64,000 nucleotides of DNA, taken from Saccharum officinarum. Its lineage: Eukaryota; Streptophyta; Magnoliopsida; Poales; Poaceae. Every line of letters begins with the position of its first letter. Position 1 is the first letter of the stretch. The stretch spans positions 117,596,680 to 117,660,679 of the forward strand of contig CM036160.1 in the NCBI GenBank assembly GCA_020631735.1. The letters are read 5' to 3'. This document shows, piece after piece, positions 23,509 through 34,992 of the stretch. The notes under the pieces were generated by a model. The model did not search any database. It worked only from the letters and a program-made list of their open reading frames with translations, and was not told the DNA's origin. The position numbers were made by a program, and so were the translations under genes.

Positions 23509-26500
23509 ATGGCGATCAACTTCAACGTTCCTGCGGTCCGTTCTTCTTCAATTAGTTTTACCTTGATTCCTTTGGTCTTTGCGAGTTCTTACAGTTGGTA
23601 ATTTTTTTCTTTTTCCATTCTTTTGATCCTCCGAACTTAGGAACTACGCAATAAATTGGTTATTCCAACCGACCAACCACCCCTCCAATGCCTAGGTCCA
23701 ATGGGTGACCCAGATCCAACTGATTTGATCAACGCATAAGCTAACAGAATCCCCTTCAAAGCTCAAAATTTTTCTTTGAATCTATGGAAAGATACATTCC
23801 GATCCTGGCCCAAACCCACCAAAGGGTGGAAAGATTGGTATTTGAGGGTTAACAGATCAATGCAGGTGTACTGGGCAGAGCGAAAAATAGACCAATGCAT
23901 TAGGCTGTCTATTGCCGATATGCAGAAGAATGAATCCATGATGATAGCCGCTGCTCACTTCTGGTCAGACACAACAAACACCTTCATGTTTGGCCATGGT
24001 CCATCCGCTCCTACTCTTGCCGATGTATACATGCTCACTGGCTTAGATATCTCAACTGTCAATGAAGGCTCCATTTATGGCAGAAAAGCTGAATATAGAG
24101 TGAACACACGCAACATCGGCGGCTGGACAGGATACATCCAGAAATACCAAAGGACAGGTACGGTTAACCAGAGGGAACACGCCATATTCTTCTATGGTCG
24201 ATCGGTAGGACCAACCAACGCCTTCCTTCCTGCAGCCGAACTCTTGGCCAACGGTGTAAGGTTCCCACTCGGTCGATACCTTCTGAGCTCCACCTACCAC
24301 CTCCTCCACCAAGTATCTCAGAAGCTTTTACTTGGTGAACCCATTGGCAATTTGGGAGGCCCATGGTGGTTCATCAATATGTGGCTAAATGCCCATATGC
24401 ATAAACGTCTGCAGTGGGACTTCTTCGCCCAAGAATTCCCACAAGAAATCGCCGAAGATTATGTTCTTGGAGATGAGGAATCGGCAACACGCCCCCCTCT
24501 CAACTTCGGTGAAGCTATAATTGTCCTCCCTGGAACAGAGGCCAACGAAGATCAAATCGGTAGATTTTTTCAGAACTTCTACAATGGTCTCCCTCGCGAT
24601 CATAGGGCTTGGGTACCCTATATCGATGAAGAGAACAAGTTCCCCCTTCTCTTCAACTTTGCCAATGACGAGCTGAATCAAGATAATGAGCTTATGATGG
24701 CCATCATCACTCCCAGGGTAATCCCGGTGAACACGTTTGGTAGTGGGAAAAATTCCAATACCACTTATGAATTCTACAATCCATCGGCAGTATCTCGTCA
24801 ACCGGCTTTTGGGCAACTGCCAATCAAGTTGTGCTTTGCCGATGTGATCAAGCCCAGAGAAACAATCACCACTGGAACTGAGTGGAGCAGGGTAGTGAGA
24901 CTCGCCCCCGATGCCGATATCTCAAACGTTGATCTCTCCGCCTGGTCACCAGCGTCTTTTATTACAGAATCATATAAGCAATGGTGGCAAGAATGGAAGG
25001 AACAATTATTCTCAACATCCGTCCATACATATCGGCACATGATCGATCCCGACTACGCCATTCCTGACGATACAGTAAGTTTCTTTTAACTTTCTTTTGT
25101 TTCTTCTTTTTCATATATCGGCAGCTAATCTTTCTCGTAACAGGTCGATGTCGGCAGCTAATCTTTCTCGTAACAGGTCGATGACCCAGTTCCATCCATA
25201 AGCAAGAGTGGGAAACCTTTCAACCTCCAACCTATCTCCCCAGTTTCAGTGATCGGCTACAACGCCCCCACCTTAGCTGCTTTAACTTTCCAGAGGACCC
25301 GTGCCAAGACTATCACCTCCTGATCAAAATTGGCAACGTCTAGGGCCACTCCAATGGCTGCCGCTACAAGCCTAATTAAGGCTTTTAAGGTAATAACCTT
25401 GTTTATTTTTATTCATTGCCGATACAAACTATATTAACAGGTAACCATCAGGGTGTAAGAGCTGCGGCTGGATCGTCATCGACAACACCTCCAACATCAA
25501 GCACCACTACCTCCAACCAACCTTTAGAGGTATTCTTTTATCTTTACATTCTATCTGTCAAACATTCAATCTCACACTTGTTTTGCAGCAACAAATGGGT
25601 ACATCGGCAAGCATACCAAGCGCTCAAGCTCCTCAATCAACAAGTGCCGATGCCCCCAGCCAACTGTCGCTGAGATCCAAGTAAAGCGTAAAACTTTAAC
25701 TGATGCCGAAGCTCAGCAAAAACGACAGAAATCTATGCCAGTCCCTGTATCTGCTCCAACATCTATTAGTCAGCCAACCGATGTAGTTGAACAAGTTGAC
25801 CCTCCTGCACAAAATGTATCATCGGCCATCATACCCCAAGGGCCAACTATTGATGAAGTCGTAGAAGACATCCCATCAGTAATCTCTGTCGATCCTTCAC
25901 ATGACCCCCTTCAAGCTGCTCCCTCCAGCCAGGCCCAAGAAATTGCCTTGAAGGAGGTAAACCGATTGACCTATTCGATTTATAATATCCATATCTATCC
26001 TTAAGTAGGATCTCTGACTTCCTTTTCTCTTCACAGGAACAAGATTCTCCCCATAGCCTGTTTTCTTTTGCTATCGACATCTCCGATGATGATAGAGAAG
26101 AAGCGAGTTCTTCCCTAGCACTGGGAACAATATCGGCAAAAATTTATGGCAAGCTAGAAGCCCTTCTGAATCTGTTACAACAAGATACTGCTCAGTTAGT
26201 AAACGATTCAGATCCTGCAAAGACTATCTTCAAGACAATCCATGGCCAAGTTTCTACCGATGTTGAAGAAACTCTCTTCCCAGCAGTCCATCTAGAGAGC
26301 CGACAACTTCAATATCAACGGGCTGCTCACCGTATCGCCGATAGAGCAGCTCAAGCCCAGCTCAAGGAAGAGATGCTGCAGCTAAAATAAACTGCCGATG
26401 AGAAGCACAAAAGCATCAGCAACTTGCAAACCTCAGGGGCCGATCTTAAACAGAAGATTCTGGATCTATCGGCAAAGAGAGCAGCTCTTCTAGCTGAACT

Positions 26501-26728
26501 GGAAGAAGTTGAAGCAGCCCTAACTCACGCCAAGCAAGAAGAAGACCAGCTTTCTAACGTCATCAAAGCTCTTCAGCAAGAAAGGGATGTCCAAGCTCGC
26601 AAGGCCTTGGCCTTGAAAAATAAACTCAAGCCTGTGGAGGGGGTTGCCGATGAAGATGCTAAAGAATTGAAGCCGATGAGATTCGCCTGCGTGCAATATC
26701 GGCTATCCAATCTTTGTTAAATCTGTAA
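23509..26728 (+). pseudogene. Antisense plant-mobile-domain gene with coiled-coil tail
   Basis: This multi-exon gene lies antisense to gag-pol. Exon 1 is about 23509-23535 and exon 2 is 23641-25074. Exon 2 is in phase with the 437-codon frame starting at 23776, which carries plant mobile (aminotransferase-like) domain features: LTGLDI, FPLGRYLLSSTYHLLHQ and GGPWWFINMWLNAHM. It ends at a GTAAGT donor. Later exons (about 25177, 25450 and 25735 onward) are low complexity, and 26390-26728 encodes a heptad-rich coiled coil (LLAELEEVEAALTHAKQEE). Stops at 23737-23739 (TAA) and about 25321 (TGA) break the frame. Antisense extra ORFs are known in Tat-clade elements, and PMD proteins are known inside plant transposons. 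The role in transposition is unknown. Confidence 0.75.
25111..25176 (+). repeat. 33-bp tandem duplication carrying a splice acceptor
   Basis: TCGGCAGCTAATC...TAACAG followed by GTCGATG occurs twice, offset 33 bp, giving two consecutive CAG|GTCGATG acceptors (exon starts at 25144 or 25177). Because 33 is a multiple of three, both choices keep the same frame. Confidence 0.75.
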
Positions 26729-26810
26729 TTCTCATCTAGTGCATCGGCAATGACATATTAATACTTTGTTTTAACTCTAGCCGATAGGATTGTTATCGGT
26801 AATTATACTT

Positions 26811-27986
26811 TTATGCATCTATCCAGATACTAGGGTAATATTTCTTTAAATATTTTCCATTTAATGCTCTGGGAAACACAACCCCTTCGAGGGTTTTGAG
26901 AATATATGCATTACCAGGAACAGATTGATTTATCCGATATGGACCCTCCCAATTAGGCGACCATTTGCCAAACTTTGAACTTTTAGTCCCAATCGGTAAA
27001 ATCAACTTCCAAACCAAATCCCCATTGACAAACTCTTTTATCTTCACCTTCTTGTCATACCATCTGGCTACCCTTTTCTTATTCTCTTCGATGCTAGCTA
27101 AAGTCTTTAACCGATGACCTGCCACATCTTCCAACTCATCTTTCATAAGGGTATCATAATCATCGGTTGTTAATTGATTTTGAGAACGTATTCACCTAGA
27201 GCCAGTTTTAATCTCCCAAGGCAATACTGCATCATGTCCATATACCAACTGATAAGGTGTTACCTTGGTTGCACTATGACACGCTATCCGATATGACCAC
27301 AAGGCCTCATTTAATACCGTATGCCACCTCTTAGGATATTCTTTAATTTTACGCTTAATGAGCTTGATAATTTCTTTGTTAGAAGCCTCAGCTTGACCAT
27401 TAGCCTGGGCATAATATGGTGAAGAATTCAAAACTTTAATCCCCATACTCATAGCAAACTCATCAAATTCGCCCGATGTAAACATGGTACCCTGATCGGT
27501 AGTGATGGTTTAAGGAATACCAAATCGGTAAACAATATGCTCTTTCACAAAATCAATCATATTAGCCGATGTCACCTTTTTCAAAGGAATTGCTTCAACC
27601 TATTTTGTGAAATAATCGGTAGCAACCAGAATAAATTTATGCCCCTTACTCGATGGTGGATAAATCTGACCGATGAGATCAATAGCCCAACCCCGAAACG
27701 ACCAAGGCTTAATTATGGGGTTCATAGCCGATGCGGGTGCTCTTTGAATATTACCAAATTTTTGACATTCCTGACATCCTTTAAAATATTTAAAACAATC
27801 TTTGAGAATAGTCGGCCAATAATATCCATTCCTTCTGATCATCCATTTCATCTTGAAAGCTGACTGATGAGCCCCACATACTCCTTCATGAATCTCACCC
27901 ATCAAACTTTTTGATTCATCGATGCCAACACATCTGAGTAAAACTCCATCTATGGTACGGTAATATAATTCATCATCAAGGAGCAC
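26811..27986 (-). pseudogene. Integrase of the Tat element
   Basis: All pieces lie in one reading frame. The N-terminal HHCC zinc site (HEGVCGAH, then CQECQK) and the first catalytic Asp (WAIDLIGQ) with VATDYFTK lie at 27986-27600. The second catalytic Asp (TTDQGTMF) and the Glu (GQAEASNKE) lie at 27500-27192. The C-terminal part (GDLVWK, WEGPYRI, LNGKYLKKYYP) lies at 27146-26811. In-frame stops interrupt it at 27600-27602 (TAG where the family has Trp after FTK), about 27511 (TAA) and 27192-27194 (TAG). No chromodomain was seen, as usual for Tat. Confidence 0.9.
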
Positions 27987-28064
27987 ATACTTGGTAGGTT
28001 AGAACCTTATACGTCTTTCAACCTTTTTAGATGGATTCTTTAAATAATCAACAATTTCCTTTCT

Positions 28065-28490
28065 TCAGTCATCGGTATCAACTGCCGATGTTAATACTTC
28101 TTGAATAGGCTGATACCCTGAAGCATGCTGAGCTAATCGATTAACCTCTTCATTATGCAATCGAGAAACATATTCCAGATAAAAATTTCTAAACCCTTTC
28201 AACAATTGCAGACATTTCTCATAATATGAAATTAAAACTTCACTTCGGCATTCATAAATTCTAGCCAACTGATTTATAACTAGCATAGAATCACCAAAAA
28301 CTTCAACAGCATCGGCACGTACTTCCTTAAGCAATTCTAACCCTTTTATCAAAGCTTGGTATTCAGCCTGATTGTTTGTTGATGTAGCAACAATCGGCAA
28401 TGAAAACTCATACTTCTTCCCCTGAGGGGAAATTAACACAATGCCGATGCCTGCCCCTTCACCACATGTAGACCCATCAAAGAAAAGTGT
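28065..28490 (-). pseudogene. Second, archaeal-type RNase H (aRH)
   Basis: The domain starts with LFFDGSTCGEGAGIGIV just after a TAG at 28491-28493, in frame with the reverse transcriptase. It continues with TNNQAEYQALIKGLELL, VEVFGDSMLVINQL and LHNEEVNRLAQHA, giving Asp, Glu, Asp and the His/Asn-Asp-like C-terminal region of RNase HI. An additional aRH after the gypsy RNase H is the hallmark of the Tat clade. It ends at a TGA (28065-28067) in a position where relatives continue into the integrase linker. Confidence 0.85.
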
Positions 28491-29897
28491 CTAAGGAGCA
28501 ATCTCCAGAGAATCCACTGCGTTGCAATATTGAGTAACAAAATCAGTCATAACCTGTCCCTTAACTGCCTTAGCCGATTCATAACATAGGTCAAATTCTG
28601 ATAACGCTAAAATCCATTTGCCAATTCTACTACTTAATATCGGCATCGACAGCATATATTTGTCCACGTCGTCTTTGCATATGACAGTACACTCAGCCGA
28701 TAGTAAATAATGCCTCAACTTAATACAAGAAAAATATAGACACAGACATAATCTCTCGATAGCTGAATACCTGGTTTCAGCATCCACTAACCGTCTGCTC
28801 AAATAATAAATAACACGTTCTTTCCCCTCAAATTCTTGAATAAGAGCTGAACCGATAACAGTATCATTAGTTGATAAATACAATCTGAAAGGTTTTCCGT
28901 GTTGAGGTGGAACTAGCACTGGAGGATTTGTTAAGTAGCACTTAATTTCATCTAGGGCTAATTGCTGCTCATCTCCCCATCTAAATTCCTGATCGGCTTT
29001 CAATTTCAGTAATGGACTGAAAGCCTTGATCTTACCCGACAGATTAGATATGAATCTCCTGATGAAATTAATCTTACCGATCAAAGATTGTAATTCAGTT
29101 TTATTGGCAGGAGCAACCACCTTGTTGATTGCCTCAATAGACTTCCTACTAATTTCAATGCCCCGCTGATGCACCATAAAACCCAAGAATTGTCCTGCCG
29201 ATACACCAAATGCACATTTATTAGGATTCATCTTTAGTCCATGCTTCCTTGTGCACTCCAGTATCTTCCGTAGATCGGTTAGATGCTTTGTGATATCTCC
29301 AGACTTAATCACTATGTCATCGATGTAGATCTCTACTAATGTGCCGATGTATTCATGAAAAATAAAGTTCATAGCTCTTTGATAAGTAGCACCGGTATTT
29401 TTTAAACCAAACGTCATAACTATCCATTCAAATAATCCCACATGACCTGGACACCTAAAAGCAGTTTTAGGAATATCTTCTTCAGCCATGAATATTTGAT
29501 TATAACCCGCATTACCATCCATGAAGCTGATAATTTGATGTCCTGCTGCAGCATCAATCAACAAATCAGCAATCGGTATTGGATTACCATCCATCGGTGT
29601 GGCTTTATTGAGATTCCTGAAATCAATACAAACACGAAGTTTCTCATTTTTCTTGTAGACAGGAACCACATTAGAAATCCACTCCGCATATCGACACTGC
29701 CGAATAAACTTTGCCTCAATTAATTTAGTTATTTCGGCCTTAATATCAGGAAGTATATTAGGATTGCATCGGCGCGCTGGCTGCTGATGTGGCTGAAATC
29801 CAGACTTAATAGGCAACCGATGTTCAACTATCGATCGGTCTAATCCAGGCATTTCAGTATAATCCCAAGCAAAACAATCTTTATATTCTTTTAACAA
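28491..29897 (-). pseudogene. Reverse transcriptase and gypsy RNase H
   Basis: 468 codons. Features in order: HRLPIKSGFQP, then WISNVVPVYKKNEKLRVCIDFR, then ISFMDGNAGYNQI (motif A Asp), then TAFRCPGHVGLFEWIVMTFGLKN, then VEIYIDDIVIKS (YxDD box with the catalytic Asp pair), then GFMVHQRGIE. The connection follows (LQSLIGKINFIRRFI), then RNase H (LYLSTNDTVIGSALIQE, IYYLSRRLVDAETRYS). The frame differs from that of protease by one base, so a frameshift lies between 30040 and 29897, either programmed or an indel. The frame ends at TAG 28491-28493. Confidence 0.95.
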
Positions 29898-30039
29898 ATC
29901 GACTAATTGCTATTTACACTTGGAATTTAACTTAGCACTAATAAAAGTAGGCCTTGGCCTATCACCCTCACCAATATCTACTTCTACTAAATCATCAGCC
30001 GATGTAAACCCTTGACCTAATTTTCCATCATCGGCAAAC

Positions 30040-30561
30040 CTATCCATTAAAATTCTTCTTCAGAACCGACTGCTTGGATCGGTGGAATTTCATAATCGGC
30101 AACCTTGAGGAACTCTTTTTCCAAGCTTCTCCTGATATGCACTTGGTTCGTTCATAAGTGTCTGATTCTGCCGATGCGATGATATAAGAAGAATCACCAG
30201 GAACAACTTCAATTTTATCCCCAATCCATTGTACGAGGCACTGATGCATTGTAGAAGGAACACAACAATTAGCATGAATCCAATCCCTTCCTAGAAGCAG
30301 ATTATATGCACCCTTGCCGTTAATAACAAAGAAAGTCGTCGGTAAGGTTTTGCTGCCGATGGTCAACTCAACGCACACTACCCCTTTAGCCGGTGACACA
30401 TTGCCTTCAAAATCCTTTAGCATCATATTGGTTTTAGTTAAGTCTTGATCTCCCTTACTAAGTTTCCAATACATCACATAAGGCATAATATTAATCGCAG
30501 CTCCTCCATCAATAAGTATCTTAGATACAGGCTGCCCATCAACTCTGTCTTTCACAAACAA
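30040..30561 (-). pseudogene. Aspartic protease of the Tat element
   Basis: The active-site motif KILIDGGAAINIMPY lies at about residues 14-28 of this 173-codon frame. DGG in place of DSG/DTG is the usual Tat form. It is followed by GKGAYNLLLGRDWIHAN, the flap and second hydrophobic-hydrophobic-Gly-Arg block typical of these proteases. It is in the same frame as gag and is separated from the upstream frame (30981-30574) by a single TAG-type stop. Confidence 0.9.
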
Positions 30562-30573
30562 AGCCTTGAGATG

Positions 30574-31920
30574 CTATCTCTCATCATCGGTAGGTTTCTC
30601 AAAAACAACCATCATTGGATCTAACGTTAATTGAGCTATTTGGTCAGAGAAAACAGCTTCTTCTTCATTATCAGGGAGTGCCAAAAATTCCATTGGCAAC
30701 ATAAACACCATATTGACATCTGCCGATGGGCCTTTATTTTTATGCTTTATTTGCCACTGCTGATTACCAGATCTCTCATTGGAGGAATTCTCTTCTCGGT
30801 ATAAGTCCTCTTGACGCTCTCGCTGCATCCTCCTTTTCTGTGTCTTTGTCGAACCTTCTGGACACCATTGAGGAAGTTTAGTTTTCCAAACTGGCTGATA
30901 ATAGGTCCTCGTTGACTCTACACGACGTGTATTAGGATCCCTGTAAAATATTTCTTCATCAGGAACTCTCGCGTTTGCCATCTCTTCAAGCTCATCTTGG
31001 TTTCTCGGAAACTATGCAATGCGTTTACCAAGCCTCTCATGTACACTAAGCCTGCCCCCCAGCCGATCATGTACTGATGCTTTACCTCTGATCGGCTCAT
31101 TGATGGACAAACCTTGATTGCCAGGTTGAAACCTCCTTTCTGAACGATTAACCCCATAATAACCATTGCACTCTGGGCAATTTTCAACAGTAGGTAATTT
31201 AATACCTTCTTCCCAACAATGAATAAAAAACGGACACCTCCAATGATCCTTATGCCGATTTCACTCCTCTCGGCGTCTCTCTTCTTGCTGTTGTCGATAT
31301 CGGTCCCTTCGCTGACGCTAGCCTTCCTGTTGCCTTCGATGGGTAATCACAATGCCAGATCGAGGAGGCTTTCTAGAACTGCCACTTTCTCTTAGTAGTC
31401 CCTTGCCTTTTGCATCATCGGTAGTTATCCGATGTTGGGGATCCACTGATGCATTTTTCTCAGCAGCTTCTGATGTCAACACCTTAGTCTTTCCTTCAGC
31501 ATCCAACATATTTGCTGGAAAAGGATGTTGATCAATTTTCATCGGCTTCTGGATCTTGGAATTACCAAATTTAATTCTCCCAGATTCAATAGCTAATTGT
31601 AACTGTTGCCTAAATACTTTGCACTCATTTGTACTGTGTGAAGTTGCATTGTGTCATTTGCAATACAATATTTTCTTCAATTCTTCTGCCGATGGGATCA
31701 CATGATTAGGTGACAGCTTAATCTGGCCCTCTTGAATTAGAAGATCAAATATCTTATCAGCTTTGGTGACGTCGAAAGTAAACTTCTCTGGCTCTTTTTG
31801 ACCAAAGGGATAAGATATTGGTTTTTTATTCTTAACCCACTTAGCCAAACCGATAACTGGTTCTTCATCCGAATCAGAATCTTCTACCTCTCCGACAAAT
31901 GAAACCTTCTTGTTCTAATT
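30574..31920 (-). pseudogene. Gag C-terminal part and gag-protease linker
   Basis: Broken into frames 31848-31654, 31542-31318 and 30981-30574, all in the gag frame, plus a shifted open stretch at 31187-30918. A CCHC-like zinc knuckle is visible across the stop near 31652 (YCK, stop, HNATSHSTNECKVFR). The stop replaces the residue that is Trp in relatives. The rest is charged, Arg/Gln/Glu-rich linker. Confidence 0.75.
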
Positions 31921-32052
31921 CCTTTTGGGTTCAAAAACCCTAGTATCTTGATCAGAAATCCTTTGCACGAGATGACTTAGGCTTTCGAACTCTTGAGAAG
32001 CATATCTGTCCTTAAGGTGTGGCAACAATCCTTGGAAAGCCAAATGGGCAAG

Positions 32053-33720
32053 TTACCGATCATCTAGTACCAGGCTATAACACTTATTTTTTACATCTCG
32101 TAGCCTTTGCACAAAGCCTTCCACCGATTCATCATTGCGCTGTCTCAATTTTACCAAATCGGTAAGCTTCTTTTCATGAACTCCAGCAAAGAAATATTTA
32201 TGAAATTGCTTTTCTAGATCAGCCCAAGTAATAATAGAATTTGGTGGTAATGAAATAAACCATGTGAATGCTGATCCAGACAGAGATGATGAAAATAAAC
32301 GAACTCTTAATTCATCTCTACTAGCTGCCTCTCCACATTGAATAATGAAGCGATTAACATGTTCCATGGTTGATGTATCATCTTGCCCAGAGAACTTAGT
32401 GAAATCTGGTACCTTGTACCGATTTGGGAGAGGAATTAAATCATATGTCGGAGGATATGGAGTCCGATAAGAATAAGTATTGACCTTGGGCTTTATCCCA
32501 AACTGATCCTTCATAATCTCTGCTATTTTATCGGCCCAAAAAGCATCAACATCCTGTTGACGATGTGGCTGAATTTCCACAGGAGGTACTTGCTGATACC
32601 CCTCTACATATCTTTGTGGCCCACGATCTCCAGCAATCGGCATATTTGCCACTACTTGTGGTCCATTAATCTGCTGGAAAGGATTCATCGGCTGAGCTGC
32701 CGATGCTTGATTCTGAAAACCAGCGTGTATATGACCTTGATGAATCCCTGCAACTTGCTGATTTGGCTGAACTGTATGTTGAGTTGGATACTGCCCTGAC
32801 CAACTATTATTAGCGTTCATCAGTATAAAATTTGTCGATGGCTGGTAATTTGTTGGCATTGCTGGATAATTACAACCAGCTTGAGGCATGAACTGGACTC
32901 CAGGTTGACTTACTGCAGGAGTCTTTTGTTGCATCGGTAACAAGTTTGCCGATGGACTTGAATTAGATGTTTGACCCAAAGGCATCTGAAAACCTCCTAA
33001 AGTTGGTTGCACAGTAGTTGCTGTAGTATATTGAGGTACTTGAGCTATCGGCGAACCAGCCGATGGCATAGGAGCTTTTTCTGCTGTGTCAAACACTTGA
33101 GGTAACCCAGGGTTAAAAGCAGATGGCTCTGGAGGCATACCGTATCCCCACCAATTAGCAGGAGTCTGGTTACTCTGTGGCACAGGACCTGATAAAGCCA
33201 ATGCCGATAGATCTGTATTAAGCTGAACTCGTCCTGATGATACTGAATCTGATCGCATCGGTGTAGATTGTACGTTAGATAAGCCTGCTGATACTGGAGG
33301 GGAAGAAACTTCTGTACCCACAACGGCTGGGGGAGCCGATGTAGTAATAACAGATGCTGACTCTGGTTGATGATAGGCAAGCCCAACGTAATGCGGTGAT
33401 GCTTGCCCTTCTTTGAAAGTTCGAACCACAGCATTATGAACAGTATTGGACAACACATTGGAGTGATTAATTAAAGCATGATTTACTGCAGAATTAACCA
33501 TCTCTGGAAGTTTATCCGGATTAGAATCAAAGGTAACTTGCCGAGGCAACGACAAATCTTGCTTCTGGATAACTTGTCCACTCTTGTTCAAGCTGAATGA
33601 CTTCAAACAAAGCTGTCTGTATTCTTCTATAGCCTTTTCCATAGCCTGCTTCTGTTCTTCCTTAAGATCTTCTTCTGATACCGCGATGATGTTCCCCGCA
33701 TCGATCTCAGGATTGAACAT
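32053..33720 (-). pseudogene. Gag of the Tat element
   Basis: The open frame extends into the LTR (to 33966), but the Met codon at 33718-33720, about 40 bases inside the 5' LTR, is the likely start. A Gln/Pro/Ser-rich central region is followed by the conserved retrotransposon-gag domain: VPDFTKFSGQDDTSTMEHVNRF, then LRVRLFSSSLSGSAFTWF, then ITWADLEKQFHKYF and KKLTDLVKLRQ. The frame stops at a TAA (32053-32055) just before sequence that still reads as gag (LAHLAFQGLLPHL). Confidence 0.9.
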
Positions 33721-33738
33721 ATTGATTAGATCTTGTCC

Positions 33739-33752
33739 CACCAGGCATGCCA
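33739..33752 (-). promoter_or_regulatory. Candidate primer-binding site
   Basis: On the minus strand TGGCATGCCTGG lies 7 bases inside the 5' LTR end. PBSs begin TGG at this place, but I cannot match it to a specific tRNA 3' end. Confidence 0.4.
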
Positions 33753-33759
33753 AAAGATG

Positions 33760-34564
33760 TGTTGATGCAAAAGTAGATCTGCAAACACAAAGGGCTAATA
33801 CCCGAAATCGATATCCAAAGCGTGCCAGTCGATTTGACCTGTTAATCGACAAGGATGAAGATACGAGCACTTTGGTCCTGACAACAGCAATACGCCCGGA
33901 AGTCACAGCCAAGAGGTACTCACGCGGAACTCGAGGATCATCGAAGATTGCACTAGAGCAATGCAACTCGCCGAATCGATGAGAACTCGTAAAAAAGGAA
34001 AAGTATGCAAATTGACGAAGTCGCCGAAAAGTAAATAAGAGTAAAAACTGGTTTTTGATATTGATTGATTCTTACATTGCCCTTCACTCTATATTTATAT
34101 CCTGATCTACAGAAACGTAATCAAATACGACTAGGACACTAAATCCAAATATAAGGAAACACATGACTCTGATACAACTCAGACTCTAATAAACATAGAA
34201 AAGGAAATTAATTCCTATTTTATTCCCTAGTCCTCCTCAACTACGATGGAATCCCCATCGACCTCCTTTCCATCGGCACACTCCCGTTTCATCGGCAGCA
34301 GCCTTCAAGTCTTCTTTCATCGGCACACTTCCTGTTTCATCGGCAGCAGCCTTCAAATTTTCTTTCATCGGCATCGACAATAATATCTTTAACCTTATCG
34401 GCATCACTTCAATTTGAATTAACTTCTCCATACACCGCCACCACTCATAGACAGCCCTCTTTACAAGCTGACTTTCATCGGCTATCGACCTACACAGTAA
34501 TTTTTTCTTCTGTTGATTAGCCCCTTCTGACCATCTTGACACGTGCCAAAAAACGATGTCAACA
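33760..34564 (-). repeat. 5' LTR of the Tat element (805 bp)
   Basis: TG...CA-bounded copy of the 22099-22914 LTR. As the 5' LTR of a minus-strand element it should carry the promoter. A possible TATA region on the minus strand is GGATATAAATATAGAG (about 34090-34105). Confidence 0.95.
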
Positions 34565-34569
34565 AGTAC
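34565..34569. repeat. TSD (AGTAC) of the Tat element, right
   Basis: Exact copy of 22094-22098, followed by CCTCAAGTACTCAGGG of the interrupted LTR. Confidence 0.95.
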
Positions 34570-34992
34570 CCTCAAGTACTCAGGGTTTGTTAACCCCTGT
34601 TGCAGATACTGACTGGTGCTGTTAACCAGGGTCATGTTGGTGGGTTCAATATGATCTGGTCGACCTCTCCTAACTTAGGTGCTCTGCCTAAGTTATCTTC
34701 TGTAGTTCTACTCGACTTCCGCAATACAAGTTAAGTTTATAAAAGTTAACTTAATTATGATTTATAAATTCATTAGTGTTATTCTTCTGCACTCTGATGT
34801 AAAGTTTTGTAACAAATGTGGTAATGTTGTAGTTACTCCTTTGTTGATCCTGGTATGAGTTGTCAAATGTAGTTGAATCGGGGTCCTGTGAGGGCACCCG
34901 ACATATCTTCTTAGGTTATCTGGTGTACATGCATAGCCGTCAGAGGTCTTAGGGACAATGACAGGTGCATATGGGCCATATAATTTAGGAGG
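34570..34992 (+). mobile_element. 4.25-kb LTR copy B, right segment
   Basis: Collinear with 7486-7909 of copy A up to GGCCATATAATTTAGGAGG. The last ten bases of copy A (TTCTGCTACA) are absent. The next bases are CTGAA, identical to the five before the left end. Confidence 0.8.

Larger units (their letters stand above)
22099..34564 (-). mobile_element. Complete Tat-type Ty3/gypsy LTR retrotransposon
   Basis: A full-length element of 12,466 bp with two LTRs (816 and 805 bp), TG...CA ends (TGTTGA/TCAACA) and an AGTAC duplication. Gag, protease, reverse transcriptase, RNase H, a second archaeal-type RNase H and integrase lie in that order on the minus strand. This is the Ty3/gypsy order, and the second RNase H marks the Tat/Ogre clade. 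An antisense gene fills the space between integrase and the 3' LTR. The LTRs differ at about 26 positions by my hand count plus an 11-bp length difference, roughly 3%, suggesting insertion within the last one to two million years under usual grass rates. Several in-frame stops make it non-autonomous now. Confidence 0.95.
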
